Below are positions 37,880 to 53,800 of a DNA stretch of 64,000 bases, one piece after another; the stretch's first letter is position 1; every line of letters starts with the position of its first letter. The notes under the pieces are model-generated. The model saw only the letters and a program-made list of their open reading frames with translations, was not told where the DNA came from and did not search any database. This DNA comes from Hymenopus coronatus (taxonomy: Eukaryota; Arthropoda; Insecta; Mantodea; Hymenopodidae). The position numbers and the translations under genes are program-made. The stretch lies in the NCBI GenBank assembly GCA_030762935.1, contig CM060890.1, forward strand, positions 150,532,629 through 150,596,628, given 5' to 3'.

Positions 37880-38529
37880 TGAAATTGTTGTGCTTATATG
37901 TTTGTAACAGAAATAGAGAGAAGCCAGGCCAATGCAGCTGAGCTATAAAAAGAAAAGGTTTAGTTGCAGTATATTACTGAAATAACCTTCAGTGCTTTAT
38001 AGAGGGGGAAAAAAACATCAACTTTGACAACAAATATTTTCTTTGAAAAGCCTTATGCAACATTGTTGTCGCAGTGTTATATCTGCTAACTGTCTGTGTA
38101 TGAAGCAATCTGCTGTAAAGACGATCATACTTATTTCTGAAAATTGTTGAGCTTTAGCTGCAAGATATCTATCACACTTACAGGGAAACTTTGTAAAACC
38201 TTTTCGGTAATAACTGTAAGCGGGAATCTAGAACTGATTCTATAATCCGCGTAACAAATGAACAGATTGTAATGTGAAATTCGGAAAAGTTCTAGTATGT
38301 ACATGTTATTATACACAACAATGAAAGCCTTGAGCAGCTTGCTCATTGTTGTAATAAAATGCTCATTTTACTAATATTCTCCTAAAAATTAATCTCCTGT
38401 AGTAAATTTCTTTACAAGATATATATTTTATTTACCTTTTAAATATCTTTAATATACGGTATTTTAATCAAATTCATTTTAGCCATTTTAGAGAAAATGA
38501 AACTTAAGGAAACATTTTCCAGGTTAAGG

Positions 38530-38810
38530 GCATTAGCGTGAGGCGATTTTCCTCAAAACCGACCTGTTGCTTGGAGAATACTAATTCGAAATATCACGTT
38601 AGGTATTTTACCGACTTTTCGTTTTTGAATTATCTTGTTCACAGACACACAAGCACACGCCCCGACCTTTATCTGAAAATGCATCTTTTGGATAAGCAGA
38701 CCCCATTACGCAGATTTCCGATGAAATCTTGCTATCGTAATTTTGAGTGGATTTCAAATTCCTTCTCTATACATCACTATTATCTTTACCTTCTTTTGAG
38801 GGGTAGCACA
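38530..38810 (+). repeat. Diverged dispersed repeat, copy B
   Basis: Landmarks are shared with 4858-5055 in the same order: CGTTTTTGAATTAT, then TTCACAGACACACAAG, a block with CAGACCCCATTACGCAGATT, and CCTTCTCTATACATCA at the end. This copy keeps an ACAGACACACAAGCACACG stretch that copy A has lost. It appears to be non-coding. Confidence 0.45.
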
Positions 38811-41800
38811 GAAGTGAGATATAAAGTATTCACTGTGGCGACTGTTGAAGAAACTCTTTGAAGAAAGCAAGGCTTAAAATCTATGATCATGTGCCGCTTT
38901 ATTTATACATTCCACTCAATTGGTATTTCAAATACGTCAAAAAAAAGCGATAATAACTACATTTGCCGAAAATGTATAGCTCATTTTATTAAGAAAAACG
39001 AAGTTTTAGTTTTTACAATGTTTGAAAAAATTCCATAGATTGTTACATCTCCGCCGTTTAATTGTTAATCATCGTTAGGGTTATAAGGGTCAATGAATGA
39101 TTCCGCTTTTGACCACTGAGGATTAGGAACACTTGGTAGTACCCGGGATTTGACCTCGTAAAAACTTGAGTCAGACATGTTACCACCATTTCAATGCATT
39201 AATGAGTTCGGGATAAGTCACCATAACCGAGATTTGAACTCGGAACCACTTGAGTCAGACACGTTACCACCATCTCAATGCATTAAAGAGTTCGGGATAA
39301 GTCACTATAACCAAAATTTGAGCTCGGAACCACTTGAGTCAGACAGGTTACCACCATCTCAATGTAATAATGAGTTCGGGATAAGTCACCATAACCGAGA
39401 TTTGAACACGGAACCACTTGAGTCAGACTCGTTACCACCATTTCAATGCATTAGTAAGTTCGGGATAAGTCACTATAACCAAGATTTGAGCCCGAACCAC
39501 TTGAGTCAGACAGGTTACCACCATCTCAATGTAATAATGAGTTCGCGATAAGTCACCATAACCGAGATTTGAACTCGCAACGACTTGAGTTAGACACGTT
39601 ATCACCATCTCAATGTAATAATGAGCTCGGGATAAGTCACCATAACCGAGATTTGACCTCGTAAAACCTTGAGTCAGACACGTTACCACCATTTCAATGT
39701 AATAATGAGGTCGGGATAAGTCACCACAACCGAGATTTAAACTCCGAACCACTTGAGACAGACACGTTACCGCCATTTCAATGCATTAATGAGTTCGGGC
39801 TAAGTCACCATAACCGAGATTTGAACTCGGAACCACTTGAGTCAGACACCTTGCCACCATTTCAATGCACTAATGAGTTCGGGATAAGTCACCATAACGG
39901 AGATTTGAACTCGGAACCACTTGAGTCGGACACGTTATCGCCATTTCAATGCATTAATGAGTTTGGGATAAGTCACCGTAACCGAGATTTGAGCTCGGAA
40001 CCACTTGAGTCAGACACGTTACCACCATCTCAATGTAATAATGAGTTCGCGATAAGTCACCATAACCGAGATTTGACCTCGTAAAACTTGAGTCAGACAC
40101 GTTACCACCATCTCAATATAATAATGAGATCGGGATAAGTCACCATAACCCAGATTTGACCTCGTAAAAACTCGAGTCAGACACATTACCACCATCTCAA
40201 TGTAATAAGAAGTTCGGGATAAATCACCATAACCGAGATTTGAACTCGGAACCACTTGAGTCAGACTCGTTTCCACCATCCCAATGTAATAATGAGTTCG
40301 GGATAAGGCACCATAACCGAGATTTGAACTCGGAACCACTTGAGTCACACACGCTACCACCATCTCAATGCATTAATGAGTTCGGGATAAGTCACCATAA
40401 CCGAGACTTGAACTAAGAACCACTTGAATCAGACACGTTAACACCATCTCAGAGTAATAATGAGCTCGGGATAAGTCACAATAACCGAAATTTGAACTCG
40501 GAATCACTAGAGTCAGCCTCGTTTCCACTATTTCAGTGCATTAATGAGGGCGGGATAAGTCACCATAACCCAAGATTTGAGCTCGGATCTACTTGAGTCA
40601 GACTCGTTACCACCATTTTAGTGCAATAATGAGGTCGGGATAAATCACTATAACCTAGATTTGAGCTCGGAACCACTTGAGTAAGACACGTCACCACCAT
40701 CTTAATGTAATAATGACTTCGGGATAAGTCACCATAACCGAGAATTGAGCTCGGAACCACTTGAGTCAGACACGTTAACACCATCTCAATGTAATAATGA
40801 GTTCGGGATAAGTGACCATAACCATCATTTGGGCTCCACACCACTTGAGTCAGACACGTTACCACCATCTCAATGCATTAATGAGTTCGGGATAAGTCAC
40901 AATAACCAAGTTTTGAGCTCGGAACCACTTGAGTCAGACACGTTACCATTATCTCAATGTAATAATAAGTTCGAGATAAGAAACATTAACCCTGATTTGA
41001 GCTCTGAGCCATTTCAGTCAGACACGTTACCACCATCTCAATGTAATAATGAGTTCGGGTTAAATCACCATAACCAAGCTTTGAGCTCGGAACCAATTGA
41101 GTCAGACACGTTACCACCATCTTAATGTAATAATGACTTCGGGATAAGTCAAAATAACCTAGATTTGAACTCGGAACCACTAGAGTCAGACACGTTACCA
41201 CTATCTCAATGTTATAATGAGTTCGGGATAAGTCACCATAACCGAGATTTGAGCTCGCAGCCACTTGAGTCAAACACGTTACCATAATCTCAATGCACTA
41301 ATGAGTTCGCGATAAGTCACCATAACCGAGATTTCAACTCGGAACCACTTAAGTCAGACACGTTACCACAATTTCAATGCATTATTGAGTTCGGGATAGG
41401 TCACCATAACCGAGATTTGAACTCCGAATCACTTGAGTCAGACACGTTACCACCATCTTAATGTAATAATGAGTTCGGGATAAGTCACTAAAACCAAGAT
41501 TTGAACTTGGAATCACTTGAGTCAGACACGTTACCGCCATTTCAATGCATTAATGAGACGGGATAGGTCACCATAACCGAGATTTCAACTCGGAGCCACT
41601 TGAGTCAGACACGTTACCACCATCTCAATGCATGAATGAGTTCGGGATAAGTCACCATAACCGATATTTGAACTCGGAACCACTTCAATCGGACACGTTA
41701 CCACCATTACAATGCTTTAATGAGTTCGGATTAAGTCACCATAACCGAGATTTGAACTCGGAAATACTTGAGTCAGACACGTTACCATCATCTCAAATTA

Positions 41801-44800
41801 ATAATGAGTTCGGGATAAGTAACCATAACCGAGATTTGACCTCGTAAAACCTTGAGTCAGACACGTTACAAACAATTCAATGTAATAATGAGGTCGAGAT
41901 AAGTCACCATAACCGAGATTCGAACTTGGAACCACTTGAGTCAGACACCTTACCACCATCTCAATGTAATAATGAGTTCGGGATAAGTCACCATAACCGA
42001 GATTTGAGCTCGGAACCACTTGAGTCAGACGCGCTACCACTATCTCAATGGAATAATGAGTTCGGGATAAGTCACCATAACCGAGATTGGAGCTTGGAGC
42101 CAAATGAGTCAGACACGTTATCACCATTTCAATGCAATAATGAGTTCGGGATAAGTCACCATAACCGAGATTTAAACTCGGAACCACTTGAGTCAGACAC
42201 GTTACCACCATTTCAATGCAATAATGAGGTCGGGATAAGTCACCATAACCGAGATTTGAGATAGGAACCACTTGAGTCAGACACGTTACCACCATCTCAA
42301 TGTAATAATGAGTTCCGGATAAGTCACCATAACCGAGATTTGAACTCGGAACCACTTGAGTCATACACGTTACCACCATCTCAATGTAAAAATAAGTTCG
42401 GGATAAGTCACCGTAACCGAGATTGAGCTCGGAACCACTTGAGTCAGACACGTTACCACCATCTCAATGTAATAATGAGTTCCGGATAAGTCACCACAAC
42501 CGAGATTTGAACTCGGAACCACTTGAGTCATACACGTTACCACCATCTCAATGTAATAATGAGTTCGGGATATGTCACCATAACCGAGCATTGAGAACGG
42601 AACCACTTGAGTCAGACACGTTACCACCATCTCAATGTAATAATGAGTTCGGGATAAGTCACCATAACCGAGATATGAGCTCGGCACCACTTGAGTCAGA
42701 CACGTTACCACCATCTCAATGTAATAATGAATTCCGGATAAGTCACATAAACCAAGATTTGAGCTCGGAACCACTTGAGTCAGACACGTTACCACCATCT
42801 TAATGTAATACTGACTTCGGGATAAGTTTCCATAACCGAGATTTGAGCTCAGAACCATTTGAGTCAGACAGGTTACCACCATTTCAGTGCATTAATGAGG
42901 TCGGAATAAGTCACTATAACCAAGATTTGAGCTCGGAACCACTTGAGTCAGACACGTTACCACTATCTCAATGAAATAATGAGATAGGGATAAGTCACCA
43001 TAACCGAGATTTGAGCTCGGAACCACTTGAGTCAGACACGTTGCCACTATCTCAATGCAATAATGTGTTCGGGATAAGTCACCATAACCGAGATTTGAAC
43101 TCGGAACCACTTGAGTCAGACACGTTACCACCATCTCAATGTAATAATGAGTTCGGGATATGTCGACATAACCGGGATTTGACCTCGTAATAACTTGAGT
43201 CAGACATGTTACCACCATCTCAATGTAATAATGAGGTCGCATAAGTCACCATAACTGATATAAGACCTCGTAAAAACTTGAGTCAGACACGTTACCACCA
43301 TCTCAATGTAATAATGAGTTCGGGATAAGTCACCATAACCGAGATTTACCTCGTAAAAACTTGAGTCAGACACGTTACTACCATCTCAATGTGATAATGT
43401 GTTCGAGATAAGTCACCATTACCGAGATTTGAACTCGGAACCACTTGAGTCAGACTCGTTTCCACCATCTCAATGTAATATTGAGTTCGGGATATGTCAC
43501 CATAACCGAGATTTGAACTTGGAACCACTTGAGTCAGACATGTTACCACTATGTCAATGCATTATTGAGTTCGAGATAAGACACTATAACCAAGATTTGA
43601 GCTCGGAACCACTTGAGTCAGACACGTTACTACCATCTGAATGTAATAATGAGTCCGGGCTAAGTCACCATAACCGAGATTTTAACTCGGAATCACTAGA
43701 GTCAGACACGCTACCACCATATTAATGTAATAATGACTTCGGGATAACTCTCCATAACCGAGATTTGAGCTCAGAACTACTTGAGTCAACCTCGTAACCA
43801 CCATTTCAGTGCATTAATAAGGTCGGGATAAGTCACTATGACCAAGATTTGAGCTCGGAACCACTTGAGTCAGACACGCTACCACCATCTTAATGTAATA
43901 ATGACTTCGGGATAACTCTCTATACCCGAGATTTGAGCTCAGAACTACTTGAGTCAGACACGTTACCACCATCTCAGTGTATTATTGCGGTCAGGATAAG
44001 TCACTATAACCAAGATTTGAGCTCGGAACCACTTGAGTCAGACACGTTACCACCATCTCAATGAAATAATGAGTTCGGAATAAGTCTCCATAACCGAGAT
44101 ATGAGCTCGGAACCACTTGAGTCAGACACGTTACCAACATCACAATGTAATAATGTGTTCGGGATAAGTCACCATAACCGAGATTTGAACTCGGAACCAC
44201 ATGAGTCAGATACGCTACCACCATCTCAATGTAATAATGTGGTCGGGATAAGACACTATAACTATGATTTGAGCTCGGAACCACTTGAGTCAGACACGTT
44301 ACCACCATCTCAATGTAATAATGAGTTCGGGATATGTCACCATAACCGAGATTTTGAGCTCGGAACCACTTGAGTCAGACACGTTACCACGATCTCAATA
44401 TAATAATTAGTTCCGGATAAGTCACCATAACCGAGAAATGAGCTCGGCACCACTTGAGTCAGACACATTACCACAATCTCAATGTAATAATGAGTTCGAG
44501 ATAAGTAACAATAACCATTATTTAGGCTCGGAACCACTTGAGTCAGATACTTTACCACCATCTCGATGTAATAATGAGTTCGGGATAAGTCAACATAACC
44601 GAGATTTGAGCTCGGAACCACTTGAGTCAGACACGTTACCACCATCTCTATTTAATAATGAGTTCGGGATAAGTCACCATAACCGAGATTTGAACCCCGA
44701 ACCATTTGAGTCAGACATGCTACCACCATTTCAATGCATCAGTGAGTTCGGGATAGGTCACTATAACCGAGATTTGAGCTCGGAACCACTTGTGTCAGAC

Positions 44801-47800
44801 ACGTTACCACCATTTCAATGCATTAACGAGTTCAGTATAAGTCACCATAACCGAGATTTGAACTCGGAACCACTTGAGTCAGACACGTTACCACCATTTC
44901 AAAGTAATATTGAGTTCGGGATAAGTCACCATAACCGTGACTTGAGCTCGGAACCACTTGAATCAGACACATTACCACTATCTCAATGTAATAATGAGTT
45001 CGGGATAAGTCACCACAACCGAGATTTGAGCTCGGAGCCACTTGAGTCAGACACGTTACCACCATCTTAATGCATTTTTGAGTTCGGGATAAGTTACTAT
45101 AACCGAGATTTGAACTCGGAATCACTTGAGTAAGATACGTTACCACCGTTTGAATGCATTAATGAGGCCTAGATAAGTCACCATTACCGAGATTTGATCT
45201 AGGAACCCCTTGAGTCAGACACGTTACCACCATCTCAATGTAATGAGTTCGAGATAAGTCACTATAACCGAGATTTTAGCTCGGAACTACTTGAGTCAGA
45301 CACAATACAACCATCTCAATGGAATAATGAGTACGGGATAGGTCACCATAATCAAGACTTGAACTCGGAACCAATGAGTCAGTCTCGTTACCACCATCTT
45401 AATGTAACAATGAGTTCGGAATAAGTCAGTATAACCGAGATTTGACCTCGTAAAACCTTGGGTCAGACACGTTACTACCATCTCAATGTAATAATGCGTT
45501 CGGCATAAGTTACCATAAATGAGATTTGAAATCGGAAAAACTTGAGTCAGACTCTCTTCCACCATCTCAATGTAATAATGAGTTCGGGATAAGACACCAA
45601 TACCGAGATTTGAGATCGGAACCACTTAAGTCAGTCACGTTACCACCATCTCAATGTAATAATGAGTTCGGGATAGGTCACTATAACCAAGATTTGAGCT
45701 CGGAACCACTTGAAACAGATAGGATACCACCATCTCAATGCAGTAATGAGTTCGGGATAAGTCACTGTAACCAAGATTCGAGCTCGGAACCACTTGAGCC
45801 TGACACGTTACCACCATCTCAATGTAATTATGAGTTCGGGTTAAGTCACCATAACCGAGATTTGAGCTCGGAACCACTTGAGTCAGACACGTTACCACCA
45901 TCTCAATGTAATAATGAGGTCGGGATAAGACACTATAACTATGATTTGAGCTCGGAACCACTTGAGTCAGATACGTTACCACCATCTCAATGTATTAATG
46001 AGTTCGGGATATGTGACCATAACCGAGATTTGAGCTCGTAACCACTTGAGTCAGACACGTTACCACCATTTAAAATAATTAAAGAATTCAGGATAAGTCA
46101 CTATAACGGAGATTTGACCACGTAAAACCTCGAGTCTGACACGTTGCCACAATTCAGTGTAATAATGGGGTCGGGAAAAATCACCATAACCGTGATTTGA
46201 ACTTGGAACCACTTGAGTCAGACAGGTTACCACTATCTCAATGTAATAATGAGTTCGGGATAAGTCACGGTAACCAAGATTTACACTCGGAACCACTTGA
46301 ATCAGACACGTTACCACCATTTCAATGCATTAATGAGATCGGGATAAGTCACCATAACCAAGATTTGAGCTCGGCACCACTTGAGTCAGACACGTTACCA
46401 CCATCTCGTGTAATAATGAGTTATGATAAGTCACCATAACCGAGATATGAGCTCGGAACCACTTGAGTCAGACACGTTACCACCATCTCAATGTAATAAT
46501 GAGTTCGGCATAAGTCGACATAACCGAGATTTGAACTTGGAACCACTTGAGTCAGAGACGTTACCACCATCTCAATGCATCAATTGTATCGCGATATGTC
46601 ACCATAACCGAGATTTGAACTCGGAACCACTTGAGGTAGGCATGTAACCACCATTTCAATGTAATAATGAGTTCGGGATAAGTGAACATAACCAGTATTT
46701 GGGCTCGAAACCACTTGAGTCAGACACGTTACCACCATCTCAATGTAATAATGAGTTTGGGATAAGTGACCATAACCGAGATTTAAGGTCGGGACCACCT
46801 GAGTCAGACACGTCACCACCATCTCAAGGTAATAATGATTTCGGGATAAGACACCATAACCATTATTTGGACTCGGAACCACTTGAGTCAGACACGTTAC
46901 CACCATTTCAATGCATCAATCAGTTCGGGATAGGTCACCATAACCGAGATTTGTACTCGGAACAACTTGAGTCAGACACGTTACCACCATTTCAATGCAT
47001 TAATGAGTTCAGGATAAGTAATATTAACCGAGATTTGAACTCGGAACCACTTGAGTCAGACACGTTACTACAATTTCAATGCATGAATGAGTGCCCGATA
47101 AGTCACCATAACCGAGATTTGAACTCGGATCCGCTTCAGTCTGACACGTTACCACCCTTTCAATGCTTTAATGAGTTCGGGTTAAGTCACTATAACTATG
47201 ATTTGAGCTCGGAACCACTTGAGTCAGTCACGTTACCACCATCTCAATGTAATAACGAGTTCGGGATAAGTCACCATAACCGAGATTTGAGCTCGGAACC
47301 ACTTGAGTCAGACACGTTATCACCATCTCAATGTAATAAAGAGTTCGGGATAAGTCACCGTAACCGAGATATGAGCTCGGCACCAATTGAGTCAGACACG
47401 TTACCACCATCTCAATATAACAATGTGTTCGGGATGAGTCACCATAACCGAGATTTGAACTCGGAACCAATTAAGTCAGCCTTGTTACCACCATCTCAAT
47501 GTAATAATGACGTCGGGATAAGACACTATAACTATGATTTGAGCTCGGAACCACTTGAGTCAGACACGTTACCACCATCTCAATGTAATAATGAGTTCGG
47601 GATAAGTCACCATAACCGAGATTTGAGCTCGGAACCACTTGAGTAAGACACGTTACCACCATCTCAATGTAATAATTAGTTCGGGATAAGTCACCATAAC
47701 CAGTATTTGGGCTCGGAACCACTTGAGTCAGACGCGGTACCACCATCTCAATGTAATAATGAGTTCGAGATAAGTCACCATAACCAAGATTTGAGCTCGG

Positions 47801-50800
47801 AACCGCCTGAGTCAGACACGTCACCACCATCTCAATGTAACAATTAGTTCGGGATAAGTACCCATAAGCGAGATTCGAGCTCGGAACCACCTGAGTCAGA
47901 CATGTCACCACCATCTCAATGCATTAATGAGTTCGCGATAAGTCACCATAACCGAGATTTCAACTCGGAACCACTTGAGTGAGACACATTACCAACATTT
48001 CAATGCATTAATGAGATCGGGATAAGTCACCATAACCAAGATTTGAGCTCGGCACAACTTGAGTCAGACACGTTACCACCATCACAATGTAATAATGAGT
48101 TCGGGATAAGTCACCATAACCGAAATATGAGCTCGGAACCACTTGAGTCAGACACGGTACCACCATCTCAATGTAATAATGAGTTCGGGATAAGTCACCA
48201 TAACCGAGATTTGAGCCCTGAACCAGTTGAATAAGACACGTTACCACCTTCTCAATGTAATAATGAGTGTGGGATAAGTCACCATAACCATTATTTGGGC
48301 TCGGAACCACTTGAGTCAGACACGTTACCTCCATTTCAATGTAATAATAAGTTCGGGATAAGTCAATATAACCGAGAATTGACCTCGGAACCACTTGAGT
48401 CAGACACGTTACCACTTTCTCAATGTAATAACGAGTTCGGGATAAGTCACCATAACCCAGGATTGAACTCGGAACCACGTGAGTTAGACACGTTACCACC
48501 ATTGCAATGCATTAATGAGTTCAGGATAAGTCACCATAACCGAGATTGGAACTCGGAACTACTTGAGTTGGACACGTTACCACCATTTCAATGCATGAAT
48601 GAGTACGGGATATGTCTTCATAACCGAGATTTGAACTCGGAACCACTTCAATCAGACACGTTACCACCATTTCAATGCTTTAATGAGTTCGGGATAAGTC
48701 ACCATAACAGAGATTTGAACTCCGAACAACTTTAGTCAGACACGTTACCACCATCTCAATGTAATAATGAGTTCGGGATAAGTCACCATAACCGAGATTT
48801 GACCTCGTAAACCCTTGAGTCAGACACGTTACCACCAATTCAATGTAATAATGAGGTCGGGATACGTCACCATAACCGAGATTTGAACTCGGAACCACTT
48901 GCGTCAGACACGTTACCACCATTTCAATGTAATAATGAGTTCGAATTATATTTCACCATAACCGAGATTTGAGCTCGGAACCACTTGAGTCAGACACGTT
49001 ACCACCATCTCAATGCATTAATGAGTTCGGGATAAGTCACCATAACCGAGATTTGAACTCGGAATCACTTTAATAAGACACGTTACCAAAATTTCAATGC
49101 ATTAATGAGGTCGGGATAAGTCACCATAACCGAGATTTGATCTAGGAACCACTTGAGTCAGACACGTTTCCACCATCTCAATGTAATAATGAGTTCGGGA
49201 TAAGTCATTATAACCGAGATTTGAGCTCGGAACCACTTGAGTCAGACACGTTACCACTATCTCTATGTAATAATGAGTTCGGGATAAGTCACCATAACCG
49301 AGATTTGAGCTCGGAACCACTTGAGACAGACACGTTACCAACATCTCAATGTTCAAATGAGTTCGGGATAGGTCTCCGTAACCGAGATTTGAGCTCGGAA
49401 CCACTTGAGTCAGACACGTTACCACTATCTCAATGTAATAATGAGTTCGAGATAAGTCACCATAACCGAGATTTGAACTTGGAACCAATTGAATCAGACA
49501 CGATACCACCATTTCAATGCATTAAAGAGTTCGGGATATGTCACTATAACCAATATTTGAGCTCGGAAGCACTTGAGTCAGACAGGATACCACCATCTCA
49601 ATGCAGTAATGAGTTCGGAATAAGTCACCATAACCGAGATTTGAGCTCGGAAAAACTTGAGTCACAAAGGTTACTACCATCTCAATGTAATAATGAGTTC
49701 GGGATAAGTCACAATAACCGAGATTTGAACTCGGATCTACTTGAGTCAGACTCATTTCCACCATCTAAATGTAATAATGAGTTCGGGATAAGTCACCATA
49801 ACCGAGATTTGAGCTCGGAACCACTTGAGTAAGTCACGTTAACACCGTCTCAATGTAATAATGAGTTCGGGATAGGTCACCATAACCGAGATTTGAACTC
49901 GGAACCACTCGAGTCAGACACGTTACCACTATCTCAATGTAATATTGAGAACGGCATAAGTCACCATAACCAAGATTTGAACTCGGAACCACTTGAGTCA
50001 GACCCGTTACCACCATCTCAATGTAATAATGAGTTCGGGATAAGTCACCATAACCGAGATTTGATCTGGTAAAAACTTGAGTCAAACACGTTACCACCAT
50101 CTAAATGTAATAATGAGTTCGGGATAAATCACCATAACCGAGATTTGAACTCGGGACCACTTGAGTAACACTTATTTCCACCATCTCAATGTAATAAAGA
50201 GTTCGGGATAAGTCACCATAACCGAGATTTAAGCTCGGAACCACTTGTGTCAGACACGTTACCACCATCTCAATTTAATAATGAGTTCGGGATAGGCCAC
50301 CATAACCGAGATTTGAGCTCGGAACCACTTCTAACAGACATGTTAGCAGCATCTCAATGCATTAAAAAGTTCGGGATAAGTCACTATAACCAAGATTTGA
50401 GCTCGGAACCATTTGAGTCAGACAGGTTACCACCATCAGAATGTAATTATGAGTTCGGGATAAGTCACCATAACCGAGATTTTAACTCCGAATCACTCGT
50501 TTCCACCATTTCAGTGCCATAATGAGCTCGGAACTACTTGAGTCAGACTCGTTTCCACCGTTTCAGTGCATTAATGAGGTCGGGATAAGTCACTATAACC
50601 AAGATTTGATCTCAGAACTACTTGAGTCAGACTCGTTACCTCCATTTCAGTGCATTATTAAGGTTGGGGTAAGTCACTATAACCGAGATTTGAGCTCGGA
50701 ACCACTTGAGTCAGACACGCTACCACCATCTTAATGTAATAATGACTTCGGGATAAGTCTCCATAACCGTGATTTGAGCTCAGAACTACTTGAGTCAGTC

Positions 50801-53800
50801 ACGTTACCACCATCTCAATGTAATAATGAGATTGGGATAAGTCACCATAACCATTATTTGAGCTCGGAACCACTTGAGTCAGACACGTTACCACCGTCTC
50901 AATGTAATAAGGAGTTCGGGATAAGTCAACATAACCCAGATTTGAGCTCGGAACAACTTGAGTCAGACACGTTACCACCATCTCAATGTAATACCGAGTT
51001 CGGGATAAATCACCATTACCGAGATTTGAGCTCTGAACCACTTGAGTCAGACACGTAACCAGCATTTCGATGCATCAATCACTTCGGGATAGGTCACCAT
51101 AACCGAGATTTGAGCTCGGAACCACTTGAGTCAGACACGTATACACCATTTCGATGCATCAATCACTTCGGGTTAGGTCACCATAACCGAGATTTGAACA
51201 TGGAACCACGTGAATAAGACACGTTACCACCATTTCAATGCATTAAATATTTCGGGCTACGTCACCATAACCGAGATTTGAGATCGGAACCACTTGTGGC
51301 AGACACGTTACCACTATCTCAATGTAATAATGAGTTCGGGATAAGTCACCATAACCGAGATTTGACCTCGGAGCCACTTGAGTCAGACACATTACCACCA
51401 TCTCAATGCATTAATGAGTTCGGGATAAGTCAACATAACCGGGATTTGAACTCGGAACCACTTGAGTCAGACACGTTACCACCATCTCAATGTAATAATG
51501 AGTACGGAATAAGTCACTATATCCGAGATTTGACCTCGTAAAACCTTGAGTCAGACACGTTACCACCAATCCAATGTAATAATGAGGTCGGGATAAGTCA
51601 CCATAACCGAGATTTGAACTCGGAACCACTTGAGTCAGACACGTTACCACCATTTCAAAATAACAATGAGTTCGGTGTAAGTCGCCATAACCGAGATTTG
51701 AGCTCGGAACCACTTGAGTCAGATACGTTACCACCATTTCAGTGCATAATGAGGTCGGGATAAGTCACTATAAACAAGATTTGAGCTTGGAACCACTTGA
51801 GTCAGACACGTTATCACCATCTCACTGAAATAATAAGTTTGGGATAAGTCATCATAACGGAGATTTGAGCTCGGAGCCACTTGAGTCAGACACGTTACCA
51901 CCATCTCAATGTAATAATGAGTTCAGCATAAGTAACTATAACTAAGAGTTGAACTCCGAACCGCTTGAGTCAGTCAAATTACCACTATCTCAGTGTAATA
52001 ATGAGTTCGAGATAAGTCACCATAACCGAGATATGAGCTCGGAAACACTTGAGTCAGACACGTTACCACCATCTCAATGTAATAATGAGGTCGGGATAGG
52101 ACACTATAACCATGATTTGAGCTCGGAACTACTTGAGTCAGACACGTAACCACCATCTTAATGTAATAATGAGTTCGGGATAAGTCACCATAACCGAGAT
52201 TTGAACTCGTAAAACCTTGAGTCAGACACGTTACCACCAATTCAATGTAATAATGAGGTCGGGATAAGTCAAATAACCGAGATTTGAACACGGAAACACT
52301 TGAGTCAGACACGTTACCACCATTTCAATGTAAAATTGAGTTCGGGATGAGTCACCATAACCGAGATTTGAGCTCTGAACCACTTGAATCAGACACGTTA
52401 CCACTATCTCAATGTAATAATGAGTTCGGGATAAGTCACCATAACCGAGATTTGAGCTCGATGCCACTTGAGTATGACACGTTACCACCATCACAATGCA
52501 TTAATAATTCGGGGTTAGTCACCATAACCGAGATTTGAACTCGGAATCACTTGAGTAAGACACGTTACCACCATTTCCATTCATTAATGAGGCGGGGATA
52601 AGTCGCCATAACCGAGATTTTATCTAGGAACCACTTGTGTCAGACACGTTACCACCATCTCAATGTAATAATGAGTTCGGGATAAGTCACAATAACCGAG
52701 ATTTGAGCTCGGAACCACTTGAGTCAGACACGTTACCAGTATCTCAATGTAATAATGAGTTCGGGATAAGTCAACATAACGCAGATTTGAGCTCGAAACC
52801 ACTTGAGTCAGACACGTTATCTCCATCTCAATTGTAATAATGAGTTCGGGATAATTCATCATAACCGAGATTTTAACTCGGAATCACTGGAGTCAGACTG
52901 GTTTCCACCATTTCAGTGCATTAATGAGGTCGGGATAAGTCACTTTAACCAAGATTTGTGCTCGGAACTACTTGAGTCTGACTCGTTACCACCATTTCAG
53001 TGCAATAATGAGTTCGGGATAAGTCACTGTAACCAAGATTTGAACTCGGAACCACTTGAGACAGACACGTTACTACCATCTTAATGTAATAATGAGTTCG
53101 GGATAAGTCACTATAACCGAGATTTGAGCTCATGACCACTTGAATCAGACACGTAACCACCATCTCAATGTAATAATGAGTTCCGGATAAGTCACCATAA
53201 CCGAGATTTAGGCTCGGAACCACTGGGGTCAGACACGTTACCACCATCTTAATGTAATATTGAGTTCGGGATATATTTAAATAACCGGGATTTGATCTCG
53301 GAACCACTTGAGTCAGACACGTTACCACCATCTCAATGTAATAATGAATTCGGGATAAGTCACCATATCCGAGATTTGACCTCGTAAAAACTTGAGTCAG
53401 ACAGGTTACCACCATCTCAATGTAATAATGAGTTTGGGGTAAGTCACCATAACCGAGATTTGAACTCGGAATCACTTGAATCACACTCGTTTCCACCATC
53501 AATTTGTAATAATGAGTTCGGGAATAGCCACCTTAACCGAGATTTGAGCTAGGAACCACTTGAGTCAGACACGTTACCACCATCTCAATGTAATAATGAG
53601 TCCGGGATAGGTCACCATAACCGAGGTTTGAGCTCTGAACCACTTTAGTCAGACAGGTTACCACCATCTTAATGTAATAATGAGTTCGGGATAAGGCACC
53701 ATAACCGAGATTTGAACTCGGGACCACTTGAGTCAGACACGTTACCAAAATCTCAATTCATTAATGAGTTCGGGATAAGGCACTATAACCAAGATTTGAG

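Larger units (their letters stand above)
37505..39139. other. Unique AT-rich spacer between the 38-bp and 84-bp arrays
   Basis: The sequence is non-repetitive apart from the entries listed separately (A-run at 37844 and dispersed repeat at 38530). A 71-codon minus frame (38131-38346) and a 107-codon plus frame (38538-38861) show no known motif, and the latter lies inside the dispersed repeat. Nothing else is recognised. Confidence 0.5.

Noticed and set aside
38538..38861. 107-codon plus-strand frame
   Set aside because: It lies within the diverged dispersed repeat shared with 4858-5055 and shows no protein motif.
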